Assembly (NCBI GenBank): GCA_020350905.1
Contig: CP070843.1
Location: 1,648,027-1,654,754 of the forward strand
Source of the DNA: Deltaproteobacteria bacterium
GTDB lineage: Bacteria; Desulfobacterota; Syntrophobacteria; BM002
Direction: 5' to 3'
Length of the DNA: 6,728 bases
Shown here: positions 1 to 5,883 of the stretch, piece by piece
How positions within the stretch are numbered: position 1 is the stretch's first letter
How the letters are laid out: each line of letters starts with the position of its first letter
Made by a program: the position numbers and the translations under genes
The notes under the pieces: model-generated
The model's input: only the letters and a program-made list of their open reading frames with translations
Told to the model about the DNA's origin: nothing
Databases searched by the model: none

Positions 1-927
1 AGTGCGCAGGAATTCTTCAGTCAGCTTGTCCCATGACAGGTCAGGTAGGTTGCCGACCACATCATCAATGGGACCACCATCGGCATAGGTCATTCCCACT
101 GAACTGACCATCTCCACCAATTTCTGATGTTCCGCCTGGATCCACTCTGTGCTCTCCTGGCCGTAGAGGAGGTTCTTCAGGTCCTTTTTCATCGCTGCTG
201 GCTCAAGCACCATCAGCCAGCCATCGTTATATGGTTGCTCTTTGATCACCGCGGGTGTTTTGGTAACCTGATAATTTTGTGCTGCAACCACCCCTGAAAG
301 TGGTGAAAGCGCCTGAGCCTCCCTGCCCTCTCGCGTGAAGGCCAGTCCCACCTCGCTGAACTTGACCTCCTCACCGGTCAGCGGCAGATCCAAGGAATCC
401 ATGGGCCCAAAAACTTTCATGGCGAAGTCGTCCAGCCCGATGCGGATGCGACCGCCGTGCTCAACCCTGGCCCAGGCGTGCCCAAGATGAAAGAAATGTC
501 CTTCTGGGAGGCCAAAGCCGTCCACCTGGGGGATGGTGCTTATCCGGGCCGGAATCTGCAACTGCCAACTATCCTCCAGCATTTGGTCAAACTCACAGGT
601 GTGACATTCAAACTCGTAGGGGCAGAGCCGGAAAGTAGTCCTGCCGGTGAGTGCGTGTCGACACTCACGTTGAAGCCCTGGACGCTTCTTCATCTTTTCT
701 TGCCAAGAGATAATGTGGGCTTTCTTACCGGTGGGCACGAGTCCCTGACGACGCGCCTCCGCATTCTTATCTGCGGTTTGCTTCATCGCCTTATCAAAAG
801 GACAGGCAGAACAATTGTAGTAGTAGTTGCAGAGTTTGTAATCGATCACTCCAGCTTCCATCCAGATGCATTTTTCCTCGCCATTGGGCACTGCCTTGAA
901 ACCTGACATCTTTTTTGCTTCCTTCAT
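1..927 (-). CDS. GcvH-like protein with two N-terminal four-cysteine modules and no lipoyl lysine (C-terminus outside window)
   Basis: The frame is open from ATG at 927 to the window edge (309 codons). The start is set by AGGAGG (935-940) seven bases upstream. Two similar modules open the protein, each with spacing C-x12-C-x5-C-x2-C-x2-D: C20, C33, C39, C42, D45 and C89, C102, C108, C111, D114. They look like metal or Fe-S ligands. Residues about 144-243 resemble glycine cleavage H protein: HLGHAWARV, RIRIGLDDFA, the SPLSG turn (208-212) and a GWLMVLEP-like strand. The usual H-protein lipoyl attachment sequence (ESVKA) is replaced by FTREGREA (197-204), and the lysine position falls on G201, so lipoylation there is not possible. 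After the fold comes an H-protein-like helical tail (EWIQAEHQKL) and then an acidic extension. No signal peptide or membrane segment is seen, so it is probably cytoplasmic. A sigma54 promoter lies upstream. A role in glycine cleavage is unlikely; a scaffold, sensor or electron-transfer role is possible but unproven. Domain assignment is by eye. Confidence 0.85.
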   Translation of the reverse strand, partial: MKEAKKMSGFKAVPNGEEKCIWMEAGVIDYKLCNYYYNCSACPFDKAMKQTADKNAEARRQGLVPTGKKAHIISWQEKMKKRPGLQRECRHALTGRTTFRLCPYEFECHTCEFDQMLEDSWQLQIPARISTIPQVDGFGLPEGHFFHLGHAWARVEHGGRIRIGLDDFAMKVFGPMDSLDLPLTGEEVKFSEVGLAFTREGREAQALSPLSGVVAAQNYQVTKTPAVIKEQPYNDGWLMVLEPAAMKKDLKNLLYGQESTEWIQAEHQKLVEMVSSVGMTYADGGPIDDVVGNLPDLSWDKLTEEFLRT

Positions 928-994
928 GGCGAAACCTCCTTGTAGAAATAAAGAGTAAACTCAATAAGTTCTTGCTAGTGTTGTCCTTCCTATG

Positions 995-1010
995 AGCAAG
1001 GGGCGTGCCA
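995..1010 (-). promoter_or_regulatory. sigma54 (RpoN) -24/-12 promoter of the GcvH-like gene
   Basis: Read on the minus strand the site is TGGCAC-GCCCC-TTGCT. It has the -24 GG and -12 GC at the required spacing and matches the classical consensus TGGCACG-N4-TTGCW throughout. It is preceded by an A-rich tract (AAAAAATAAAAG). By standard geometry, transcription should start about 12 bases past the -12 element, near position 984. That gives a leader of roughly 57 bases before the ATG at 927. The GAFTGA-bearing sigma54 activator encoded at 2190-3536 is the natural candidate activator. Confidence 0.88.
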
Positions 1011-1125
1011 CTTTTATTTTTTGCTGATAAGTGACTGAAAATACAAGCAATAAGGAGCGATGGTGGTGAGTTCAACAACAGCAGGAAATGTAGGATAAAG
1101 CCACACCAGAGAAACAAGAAGCAGA

Positions 1126-1138
1126 TAACATCTTGATA
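1126..1138 (-). promoter_or_regulatory. IHF-like binding site between enhancer-like repeat and sigma54 promoter
   Basis: On the minus strand this reads TATCAAGATGTTA, matching every fixed position of the IHF consensus WATCAANNNNTTR. It lies between the sigma54 promoter and the inverted repeat at 1158-1194, where a DNA bend would help an upstream activator contact polymerase. It sits closer to the repeat than to the promoter, about 115 bp from the -24 box, which is further than in many classical cases. A chance match somewhere in this 686-bp gap is roughly a 2% event, so the call is plausible but not secure. Confidence 0.5.
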
Positions 1139-1157
1139 TAATAACGAAATTACATTG

Positions 1158-1194
1158 TGTGGTAAAATACTACATTGAGTTGGTTTTTACCACA
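1158..1194. promoter_or_regulatory. Candidate enhancer/operator: 10-bp perfect inverted repeat
   Basis: The arms TGTGGTAAAA (1158-1167) and TTTTACCACA (1185-1194) are exact reverse complements with a 17-base spacer. A TACATTG direct repeat (1151-1157 and 1171-1177) overlaps it with a 20-bp period, about two helical turns, so equivalent faces are presented on the same side of the DNA. The element lies about 150-185 bp upstream of the -24 box, a normal distance for an NtrC-type activator site. The local sequence is AT-rich (16 of 60 bases G or C in 1141-1200). No run of T follows the right arm, which argues against an intrinsic terminator. Assignment to the neighbouring response regulator is inference. 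Confidence 0.5.
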
Positions 1195-1613
1195 TATTAT
1201 TGGGGTCTTTTGGCACAGCGAAACATCCTATGACTTCATCTAAGGGGGCGCGATTAATTACTGGTTGGGCAGGTAACGCCCACGCACCGTTTGCAATCAA
1301 CTGCACAGGTTGGCAGTGGGGATAGCCCGCATGCTGTCGCAATTGGCCACATGTGAGGGTGGTGTTTGGCCACTGGAAAATCTTGAACAGTCGCTGCGAA
1401 TTTTGGAGGGCCGGCTTTATGCCCGCGCGCAGTGGCAGTTGAAGTGCTCGTATCGGGCGGGGACCAGCCTGCCTCGTCTGAGCGGGGCCGAGCCGCCCGC
1501 CTCGCCTTGCTCGCATGGCAGGCGTGGTCTCGCGGCACCAATTCATGAACTATCCTGGCTAGGTGTGGCGAGGGAGGAGGTTATGTTGCGTAATTCTCCA
1601 GACCTCTGAACTG
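1195..1613. other. Non-coding stretch with GC-rich, hairpin-rich core (about 1255-1560); no gene recognised
   Basis: This lies downstream of the archaemetzincin stop and upstream of the GcvH-like promoter. Composition jumps: 45 of 60 bases are G or C in 1441-1500, against 16 of 60 in 1141-1200. Open frames of about 95-120 codons exist on both strands, but their translations look like no protein family I know and lack a sensible ribosome site, so they are best explained by the scarcity of stop codons in GC-rich DNA. Several inverted repeats are visible: TGGGC/GCCCA (1266-1270/1278-1282), CAGTGG/CCACTG (1314-1319/1370-1375), GGGC/GCCC (1408-1411/1421-1424), and the nested hairpin listed separately. 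It could be a structured RNA, an interspersed repeat or a decayed element. No known riboswitch or small RNA was recognised. Confidence 0.4.
1492..1536. repeat. Nested imperfect hairpin in the GC-rich block
   Basis: The inner stem pairs CGCCT (1498-1502) plus GCC (1504-1506) with GGC (1517-1519) plus AGGCG (1520-1524). That is eight pairs with one bulged base at 1503 and a 10-base loop. An outer stem pairs GCCGC (1492-1496) with GCGGC (1532-1536) across an internal loop. There is no U-tract on either side, so it is not a typical intrinsic terminator, although it could stabilise a 3' end of the archaemetzincin transcript. The strand of any RNA is unknown. Confidence 0.45.
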
Positions 1614-2183
1614 TCAAGCCTTCAAAAAGATGTCGGTGCTGAGATGCCAGATCATGAGGTCACGACAGGCAGGGCAGAAAAAGGAGAACTTGCGATCGGC
1701 GCACTCCAATCCAACAGAGTACTGCATGACGCAATCAGGATCAGCACAATGTTTCAGGCCGAATGTATGGCCCAATTCGTGAATGGCCTCTTTTTCCAGG
1801 CGGCTTATGAGCGGAGGGCAGCCGATTTTCAAGTCGCTGTCGGGGTTGCCGTGCAGACGATAACTGGAGATAATGGCACCCTTGCCTTTGAACTGGGCCT
1901 CGCCAAATACAAAGGAGAAGATGGGGTTGAAGAGGTCAACATGGGTCACCCCCAAGACCTTGAGCGCATCTGGAGCTGCGGTGTCGATTAATTTCCGCAG
2001 AATCAAATTGGAGTTGTATTGCTGGCGGGCAGCATCCAGGGCGTAGGCGGGCAGACCCTGATTGGTGGTAATCTTGACTGCCAGGCTGAACTGTTCCTGG
2101 ATGCTTTCTGCGATGGTCTCCAGGTATGTATCACCTACATCCCCCAAGGGTATAAGGTAGATGAATTGGGGGTCATTTTTCAT
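1614..2183 (-). CDS. amzA: Archaemetzincin family zinc metalloprotease (peptidase M54)
   Basis: This is a complete 189-residue protein, the usual length for prokaryotic archaemetzincins. The zinc site is H135-E136-LG-H139-TF-G142-LK-H145, with three histidine ligands and the catalytic glutamate. C146 follows directly, then C151, Met-turn M153 and C170-PA-C173. These four cysteines form the structural zinc site that distinguishes archaemetzincins from other metzincins. The N-terminal half (IYLIPLGDV, later THVDLFNPIFSFVFGEA and the KGAIISSYRL strand) fits the family. There is no signal peptide, so it is cytoplasmic; no substrate is known from sequence, and family members generally have poorly defined activity. 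The ATG lies six bases after the regulator's TAA and lacks a good ribosome site, suggesting translational coupling to the regulator and co-transcription with the two-component genes. C161 is an extra cysteine between the motifs. The family call is firm, but whether it is an active endopeptidase or an aminopeptidase is not known. Confidence 0.93.
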   Translation of the reverse strand: MKNDPQFIYLIPLGDVGDTYLETIAESIQEQFSLAVKITTNQGLPAYALDAARQQYNSNLILRKLIDTAAPDALKVLGVTHVDLFNPIFSFVFGEAQFKGKGAIISSYRLHGNPDSDLKIGCPPLISRLEKEAIHELGHTFGLKHCADPDCVMQYSVGLECADRKFSFFCPACRDLMIWHLSTDIFLKA

Positions 2184-2189
2184 GATAGC

Positions 2190-3536
2190 TTATTGCTGTC
2201 TTTCCAGGCCGAATTTTTTAATCTTCTTGTGGAGAGTGGTGCGGTCGATATTGAGAAGACGTGCCGTCTTGGCTATGTTCCAGTCGTTTTTTTGGAGCAT
2301 TTTCTCAATGTGGATCCTTTCCACTTCCTGCAACGATTGGAGTTCCTCAGTGAGGGGTGATTCAACATTGCAGAAGGGCAAATGCTTAACCTGCACTTGA
2401 GGCCCCTGATCAATTACGAGAGCCCGTTCAATCACGTTTTCGAGTTCACGCACGTTGCCAGGCCAGTGGTAGTCCATCATAAAGTCCATGGCCTTCCGAT
2501 CTACCCGGTCGAATTTCTTGTTAAATTCCACATTATACTTGTTTATGAAGTGGGCGGCTAACAAGGGAACGTCATCTTTACGTTCCCGCAAGGGGGGAAG
2601 CTGGATACTGACCACATTTAAACGGTAATAGAGATCGCTACGGAAAGAGCCCTCCTCTATGGCAGCAACCAAATCGCGATTGGTGGCGGAGATGAGTCTG
2701 ACGTCTACCTTGATTTGCTCTGTCCCACCCAAGCGGCTGAAGCTTTTTTCCTGCAATACTCGCAGCAGTTTGATCTGAGTCTTCATACTGATGTCGCCCA
2801 CTTCGTCCAGGAAGAGGGTTCCACCATTGGCCAGTTCGAACCGTCCTTTCTTGGTGCGGTCGGCACCGGTGAAAGCTCCCTTTTCGTAGCCGAACAGCTC
2901 GCTCTCCAGTAGGGTTTCGGGCAAAGCTCCACAGCTGGTGGCCACAAAGGGGCCATAACGTTGGGAACTGTTGCTGTGAATTGCCCTGGCCACAAGTTCT
3001 TTGCCTGTGCCAGTTTCCCCAGTTATCAATACGGTGGCGTTGGTGTCGGTAACGGCCTTGATCATTGAAAAGACTTCCTGCATGGCCTCGCTTCTGCCAA
3101 TGATATCTTCGAACTCGTATTGTTCGGTCAAACGCTTGCGGAGCAGGATGTTTTCAGTGATCAGCTGTTGATGTTCAACGATTCTTTTCAGCATCAGGGT
3201 TAGTTGGTCCACGTCGAGGGGTTTGACGATATAGTCGTAGGCGCCCTCTTTCATGGCTTGGACGGCGCCGGGGATGGAGGCGTATGCAGTCATCATAATA
3301 ACCACGGTTTGAGGGGCAATCTCTTTAACCTGTTTGAGCACCTCTAGACCGTCCATACCTGGCATCCTAAGATCAAGAAGAACAATATCCCAGTTCTCCC
3401 CTCGTACGGCTTTGATGGCGTGAGGCCCGTCTTCAACCGCTTGGGCGAAATAATTTTCCTCCTCCAACCAATTTGTGAGGGCAAGACAGACCATTGGCTC
3501 GTCATCGACTACTAAAACCCGTGCATCTTCCTTCAT
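2190..3536 (-). CDS. NtrC-type sigma54-dependent response regulator (REC-AAA+-Fis HTH)
   Basis: This is a 448-residue phospho-activated enhancer-binding protein. The receiver domain (about 5-118) has acidic D11 and D12, phosphoacceptor D55, T83 and K105. The AAA+ domain (about 144-375) opens with DIIGRSEAM and has Walker A GETGTGKE (173-180), the sigma54-contact loop GAFTGA (220-225) and Walker B TLFLDE (240-245). The WPGNVRELENVIERA segment then leads to a Fis-type helix-turn-helix at about 418-442. All residues needed for ATP-driven sigma54 activation are present. The ATG at 3536 is chosen because it starts directly before the receiver fold (MKEDARVLVVDD) and has AGGTGA at 3541-3546. An in-frame ATG at 3737 would add 67 low-complexity residues overlapping the kinase gene and is rejected. 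It lies 91 bp after the kinase gene and 6 bp before the archaemetzincin gene. Cognate pairing with the kinase is inferred from adjacency. The likely target is the sigma54 promoter at 995-1010. Confidence 0.95.
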   Translation of the reverse strand: MKEDARVLVVDDEPMVCLALTNWLEEENYFAQAVEDGPHAIKAVRGENWDIVLLDLRMPGMDGLEVLKQVKEIAPQTVVIMMTAYASIPGAVQAMKEGAYDYIVKPLDVDQLTLMLKRIVEHQQLITENILLRKRLTEQYEFEDIIGRSEAMQEVFSMIKAVTDTNATVLITGETGTGKELVARAIHSNSSQRYGPFVATSCGALPETLLESELFGYEKGAFTGADRTKKGRFELANGGTLFLDEVGDISMKTQIKLLRVLQEKSFSRLGGTEQIKVDVRLISATNRDLVAAIEEGSFRSDLYYRLNVVSIQLPPLRERKDDVPLLAAHFINKYNVEFNKKFDRVDRKAMDFMMDYHWPGNVRELENVIERALVIDQGPQVQVKHLPFCNVESPLTEELQSLQEVERIHIEKMLQKNDWNIAKTARLLNIDRTTLHKKIKKFGLERQQ

Positions 3537-3627
3537 TGGTTCACCTATGGGAGAAGAGTTGAGGTTTGTGGTTTTCCGCACACCTTTTATTGAACATCGA
3601 AAACCTGGTCCTTTGGGCCCGAATTTC

Positions 3628-5586
3628 TTACTTGGTGTGGGCTGCGGTGGTAAAGATGTACTCCTCCTCTTTCTGTTCCTCCACGGAGAGCGTATTTGAA
3701 CCTGGTGGAAGCTGAATGGAGAATCGAGTGCCTTCACCTACTTTACTATGGATGTGGATCTCTCCATGATGCTGCCGAATGATACCGTAGGCTACGGAGA
3801 GTCCAAGCCCCACGCCCTTGCCCTCGGCTTTCGAAGTAAAAAACGGCTCAAAAATTCTTTCCACATCATCGTCTGGGATGCCCACGCCGGTGTCACTTAC
3901 CTGAATCTCAATCCTGTCTTTTTCTCGGTCAAAATTGCTCGTAACGGTGAGCGTTCCTCCCTCTGGCATTGCCTCAATGGCATTCCAAAGAATGTTGACA
4001 AATGCCTGCTGCAAGCGCTTGAAATCGCATGACAAGAAAGGAAGCTCCGCGGCATAATCGGTATGAATTTTGATTTCGTCCAGGCCGGCACGATGCCGCA
4101 AAATAGTGAGCGTTTTGTCCAAGATTTCGTGGATGTCATTTTCTCTAATTTCAATTTCACTTTGGCGGGAAAAATCCAGTAGATTACGCGAAATATTCGC
4201 ACATCTTTCAGTCTCGCTGTGCAGATAGGAGATATAGTTCCGCAGGTCAGACAGCCGCTGTTCCGGAAAGGGCTCCTGCTGGACGATACCAGTCGCCAGT
4301 TTGCAAAAAGTGAGAACGCTTGTCAAAGGATTGTTCATCTCGTGGGCGATTTCTGCGGCCAGTCTGCCAACGGAGGCGAGCCTTTGCGAGCGCCAGAGAG
4401 CTTTCTCCCCCTTTTTTCTCTCAGTGATGTCCCGGAGGAAGCCAATGGTTGCCACCTTGCCCTCATGGCTAGAGAGAGCGAAACTTCCATGCACGGTGAT
4501 GGGCATCCCGTCTTTGCGGACCATATCTATCTCATAAGCCCGATCCTGGGTCTCTCCTTTCTGTCTTAGTTGGTACCGTTCCATTGCCTCTTGCCGACTT
4601 CTTGGATGAACCAGGTCAGTCAAGCCTTTATTCAACAGCTCAATGGACTCATAGCCGGTGATTGTGGAAAAGGCATTATTTGCATAACGAAATCGTGCCT
4701 CAATTCCCTCATGGTTTTGGAGGATGAATATCCCCAGTTCAGCTCTGTTGGCTGCATCCTCGATGGCTCGCTGCCTGCCGGCGAATTCCTCCACCTCGAG
4801 TTCCAGCTTTCTCGTTTCGGTGATATCCTTGAGGTGGCCCAATTTGCCGATGGAACCATCTTCCAGCTTGATGGGGATACTTCTTACTTGGAAAATTCTC
4901 CTCGTTTTCGGCAAGTTATATTCCTGTAGAAAGCAAACATCGCCTTCTTCAATCTGATCCATTACCGACCAGGGACATGGTGTTTGCCGGTCAAACAGGG
5001 CTTCATAACAGACCTCGCCGATGTGGTCGCCAACGAGATCAATAAGGGTCTGATTCATAAACACGATCCGGTGATCTTTTGAAATAATGTAGAGGCCGTC
5101 TTTCAAACTGTTCGTCCAGGCCAGGCCGCCACCCTTTGACTCGAAGGTGAACTGGCCATATTTCTCAAGAGTGACATCGTTCAGGACTCCTCGCACAGAT
5201 AAGAAGTCACCATTTGCATCGGTAGTGATAAAACCCCTTATCTTTATCCAGGATAAATCACCAGATTCTTTGACGATTCGGTACTCGGCAAGATAATACT
5301 TATCGGTTTTTAATGCTTGTTTCACTGCCTCTCGGGCTATCTCTTTGTCTTTGTCATAGACGATGTCCAGCCACTTTACCTTTCTGTCCAGAAAATCTTC
5401 CAGTTTATAGCCGGTGATATCCTCTATTTTTCTGTCGTACAAATCCAACGACCAATCCCTGTATCCCTTGAAATAGATGAGATCTCTGGTGTCGAAATAG
5501 AATTCTTGCGGGGAAATTTTGAAGTTGACCATTTTTTCCAGCTCCCCCACCCGGCGCTGGAGCTCTTCATACGTTGGTTTGGCCAT
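3628..5586 (-). CDS. Soluble sensor histidine kinase with three PAS domains
   Basis: This is a 652-residue cytoplasmic kinase with no membrane segment or signal peptide. A short coiled coil (5-20) is followed by PAS1 (about 25-143, with the PAC-like end VRGVLNDVT), PAS2 (about 155-262, ending GHLKDITETRK) and PAS3 (about 278-392, ending GFLRDITERKK). Next come the HisKA dimerisation helix pair with H415 in AEIAHEMNNPL (phosphorylation site) and an HATPase domain with N box N531/N535, G1 DTGVGI (565-570), F box FEPFFTSK (579-586) and G2 GVGLGLS (591-597). All catalytic motifs are intact. PAS2 carries C193, C204 and C218, with a CYEALFDRQTPCPW segment; such cysteines could sense redox state or bind a cofactor, but this is inference. 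The ATG at 5586 has a good GAGGA ribosome site. It is the first gene of the operon and the probable partner of the regulator at 2190-3536. The signal is unknown. The 28-residue tail after the last HATPase strand is poorly conserved in appearance. Confidence 0.95.
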   Translation of the reverse strand: MAKPTYEELQRRVGELEKMVNFKISPQEFYFDTRDLIYFKGYRDWSLDLYDRKIEDITGYKLEDFLDRKVKWLDIVYDKDKEIAREAVKQALKTDKYYLAEYRIVKESGDLSWIKIRGFITTDANGDFLSVRGVLNDVTLEKYGQFTFESKGGGLAWTNSLKDGLYIISKDHRIVFMNQTLIDLVGDHIGEVCYEALFDRQTPCPWSVMDQIEEGDVCFLQEYNLPKTRRIFQVRSIPIKLEDGSIGKLGHLKDITETRKLELEVEEFAGRQRAIEDAANRAELGIFILQNHEGIEARFRYANNAFSTITGYESIELLNKGLTDLVHPRSRQEAMERYQLRQKGETQDRAYEIDMVRKDGMPITVHGSFALSSHEGKVATIGFLRDITERKKGEKALWRSQRLASVGRLAAEIAHEMNNPLTSVLTFCKLATGIVQQEPFPEQRLSDLRNYISYLHSETERCANISRNLLDFSRQSEIEIRENDIHEILDKTLTILRHRAGLDEIKIHTDYAAELPFLSCDFKRLQQAFVNILWNAIEAMPEGGTLTVTSNFDREKDRIEIQVSDTGVGIPDDDVERIFEPFFTSKAEGKGVGLGLSVAYGIIRQHHGEIHIHSKVGEGTRFSIQLPPGSNTLSVEEQKEEEYIFTTAAHTK

Positions 5587-5629
5587 GGAATTCCTCTATC
5601 AGTTGGGTTTGTTTGCACCGAATCAGTTT

Positions 5630-5635
5630 ATTATA
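5630..5635 (-). promoter_or_regulatory. Candidate sigma70 -10 box of the kinase-regulator-protease operon
   Basis: On the minus strand the box is TATAAT, an exact -10 consensus. It lies 43 bases upstream of the kinase ATG, which is a sensible leader length. The -35 region is weak: TGAC occurs upstream but at about 19-bp spacing with mismatches. The operon would therefore be made constitutively at a low level, as expected for sensor genes, while its target uses sigma54. Confidence 0.5.
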
Positions 5636-5720
5636 ACACACTGTTTTACTAGGTAGTCATAGCTGTTGTAAACACTATTACTCCCATGAGGCTGCGATAG
5701 AGCAAGCCCACTTTGTCTGA

Positions 5721-5738
5721 TGGAGGCAGTGGAGGCAG
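5721..5738. repeat. Tandem 9-bp duplication
   Basis: TGGAGGCAG occurs twice in direct succession (5721-5729 and 5730-5738). It lies in the purine-rich part of the intergenic region between the kinase gene and purD. It looks like a small slippage duplication; no function is evident. Confidence 0.6.
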
Positions 5739-5883
5739 AGAGGGGGCGGATTTTCAGTTTGACTCATCTTTGCCTTTTTGATACCTTCCAGCAGTAGTCA
5801 CAAGGAAAATTCTCTTTATAGTTGGTCAGTTAGCCGGGGGTGTTTTTCATTTGATTTTTTAACTATCGTGTTGCGGGGGAGTG

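Larger units (their letters stand above)
5587..5883. other. Divergent intergenic region between kinase gene and purD
   Basis: These 297 bases serve as upstream region for both the kinase (minus) and purD (plus). They contain the -10 box listed below and a 9-bp tandem duplication. On the purD side there are only weak promoter candidates: a TTGACT at 5759-5764 without a good -10 at 17 bp, and a TATAGT at 5817-5822 without a good -35. I saw no riboswitch, no sigma54 promoter and no long inverted repeat here. A PurR-type operator was not recognised. Confidence 0.5.

Noticed and set aside
457..906. 149-codon open frame on the plus strand
   Set aside because: It is antisense to the GcvH-like gene, whose minus-strand frame carries clear cysteine modules and an H-protein fold.
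1158..1194. Inverted repeat as an intrinsic transcription terminator
   Set aside because: The arms are AT-rich with a 17-base loop and no T-run follows on either strand, so it fits an operator better.
1211..1220. TGGCACAGCG on the plus strand as a second sigma54 -24 element
   Set aside because: No TTGC lies at the correct spacing, and no gene starts downstream on that strand.
1369..1375. GCCACTG resembling a conserved cobalamin riboswitch segment
   Set aside because: The remaining conserved cobalamin elements, such as the B12 box, are not present around it, and no cobalamin gene lies downstream.
1187..1609. Overlapping open frames of about 95-120 codons on both strands in the GC-rich block
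   Set aside because: The translations are Arg/Pro/Ala-rich with no recognisable motif, they conflict with one another, and no convincing ribosome site precedes them. Scarcity of stop codons in GC-rich DNA explains them.
3537..3737. N-terminal extension of the response regulator starting at 3737
   Set aside because: It would overlap the kinase coding sequence by 110 bases, has no domain character, and the receiver domain begins exactly at the ATG at 3536, which has its own AGGTGA.
5881..5883. GTG as the purD start
   Set aside because: ATG follows immediately and gives the canonical PurD N-terminus MKVLIIGSGG; the GTG would sit inside the ribosome-binding purine stretch.
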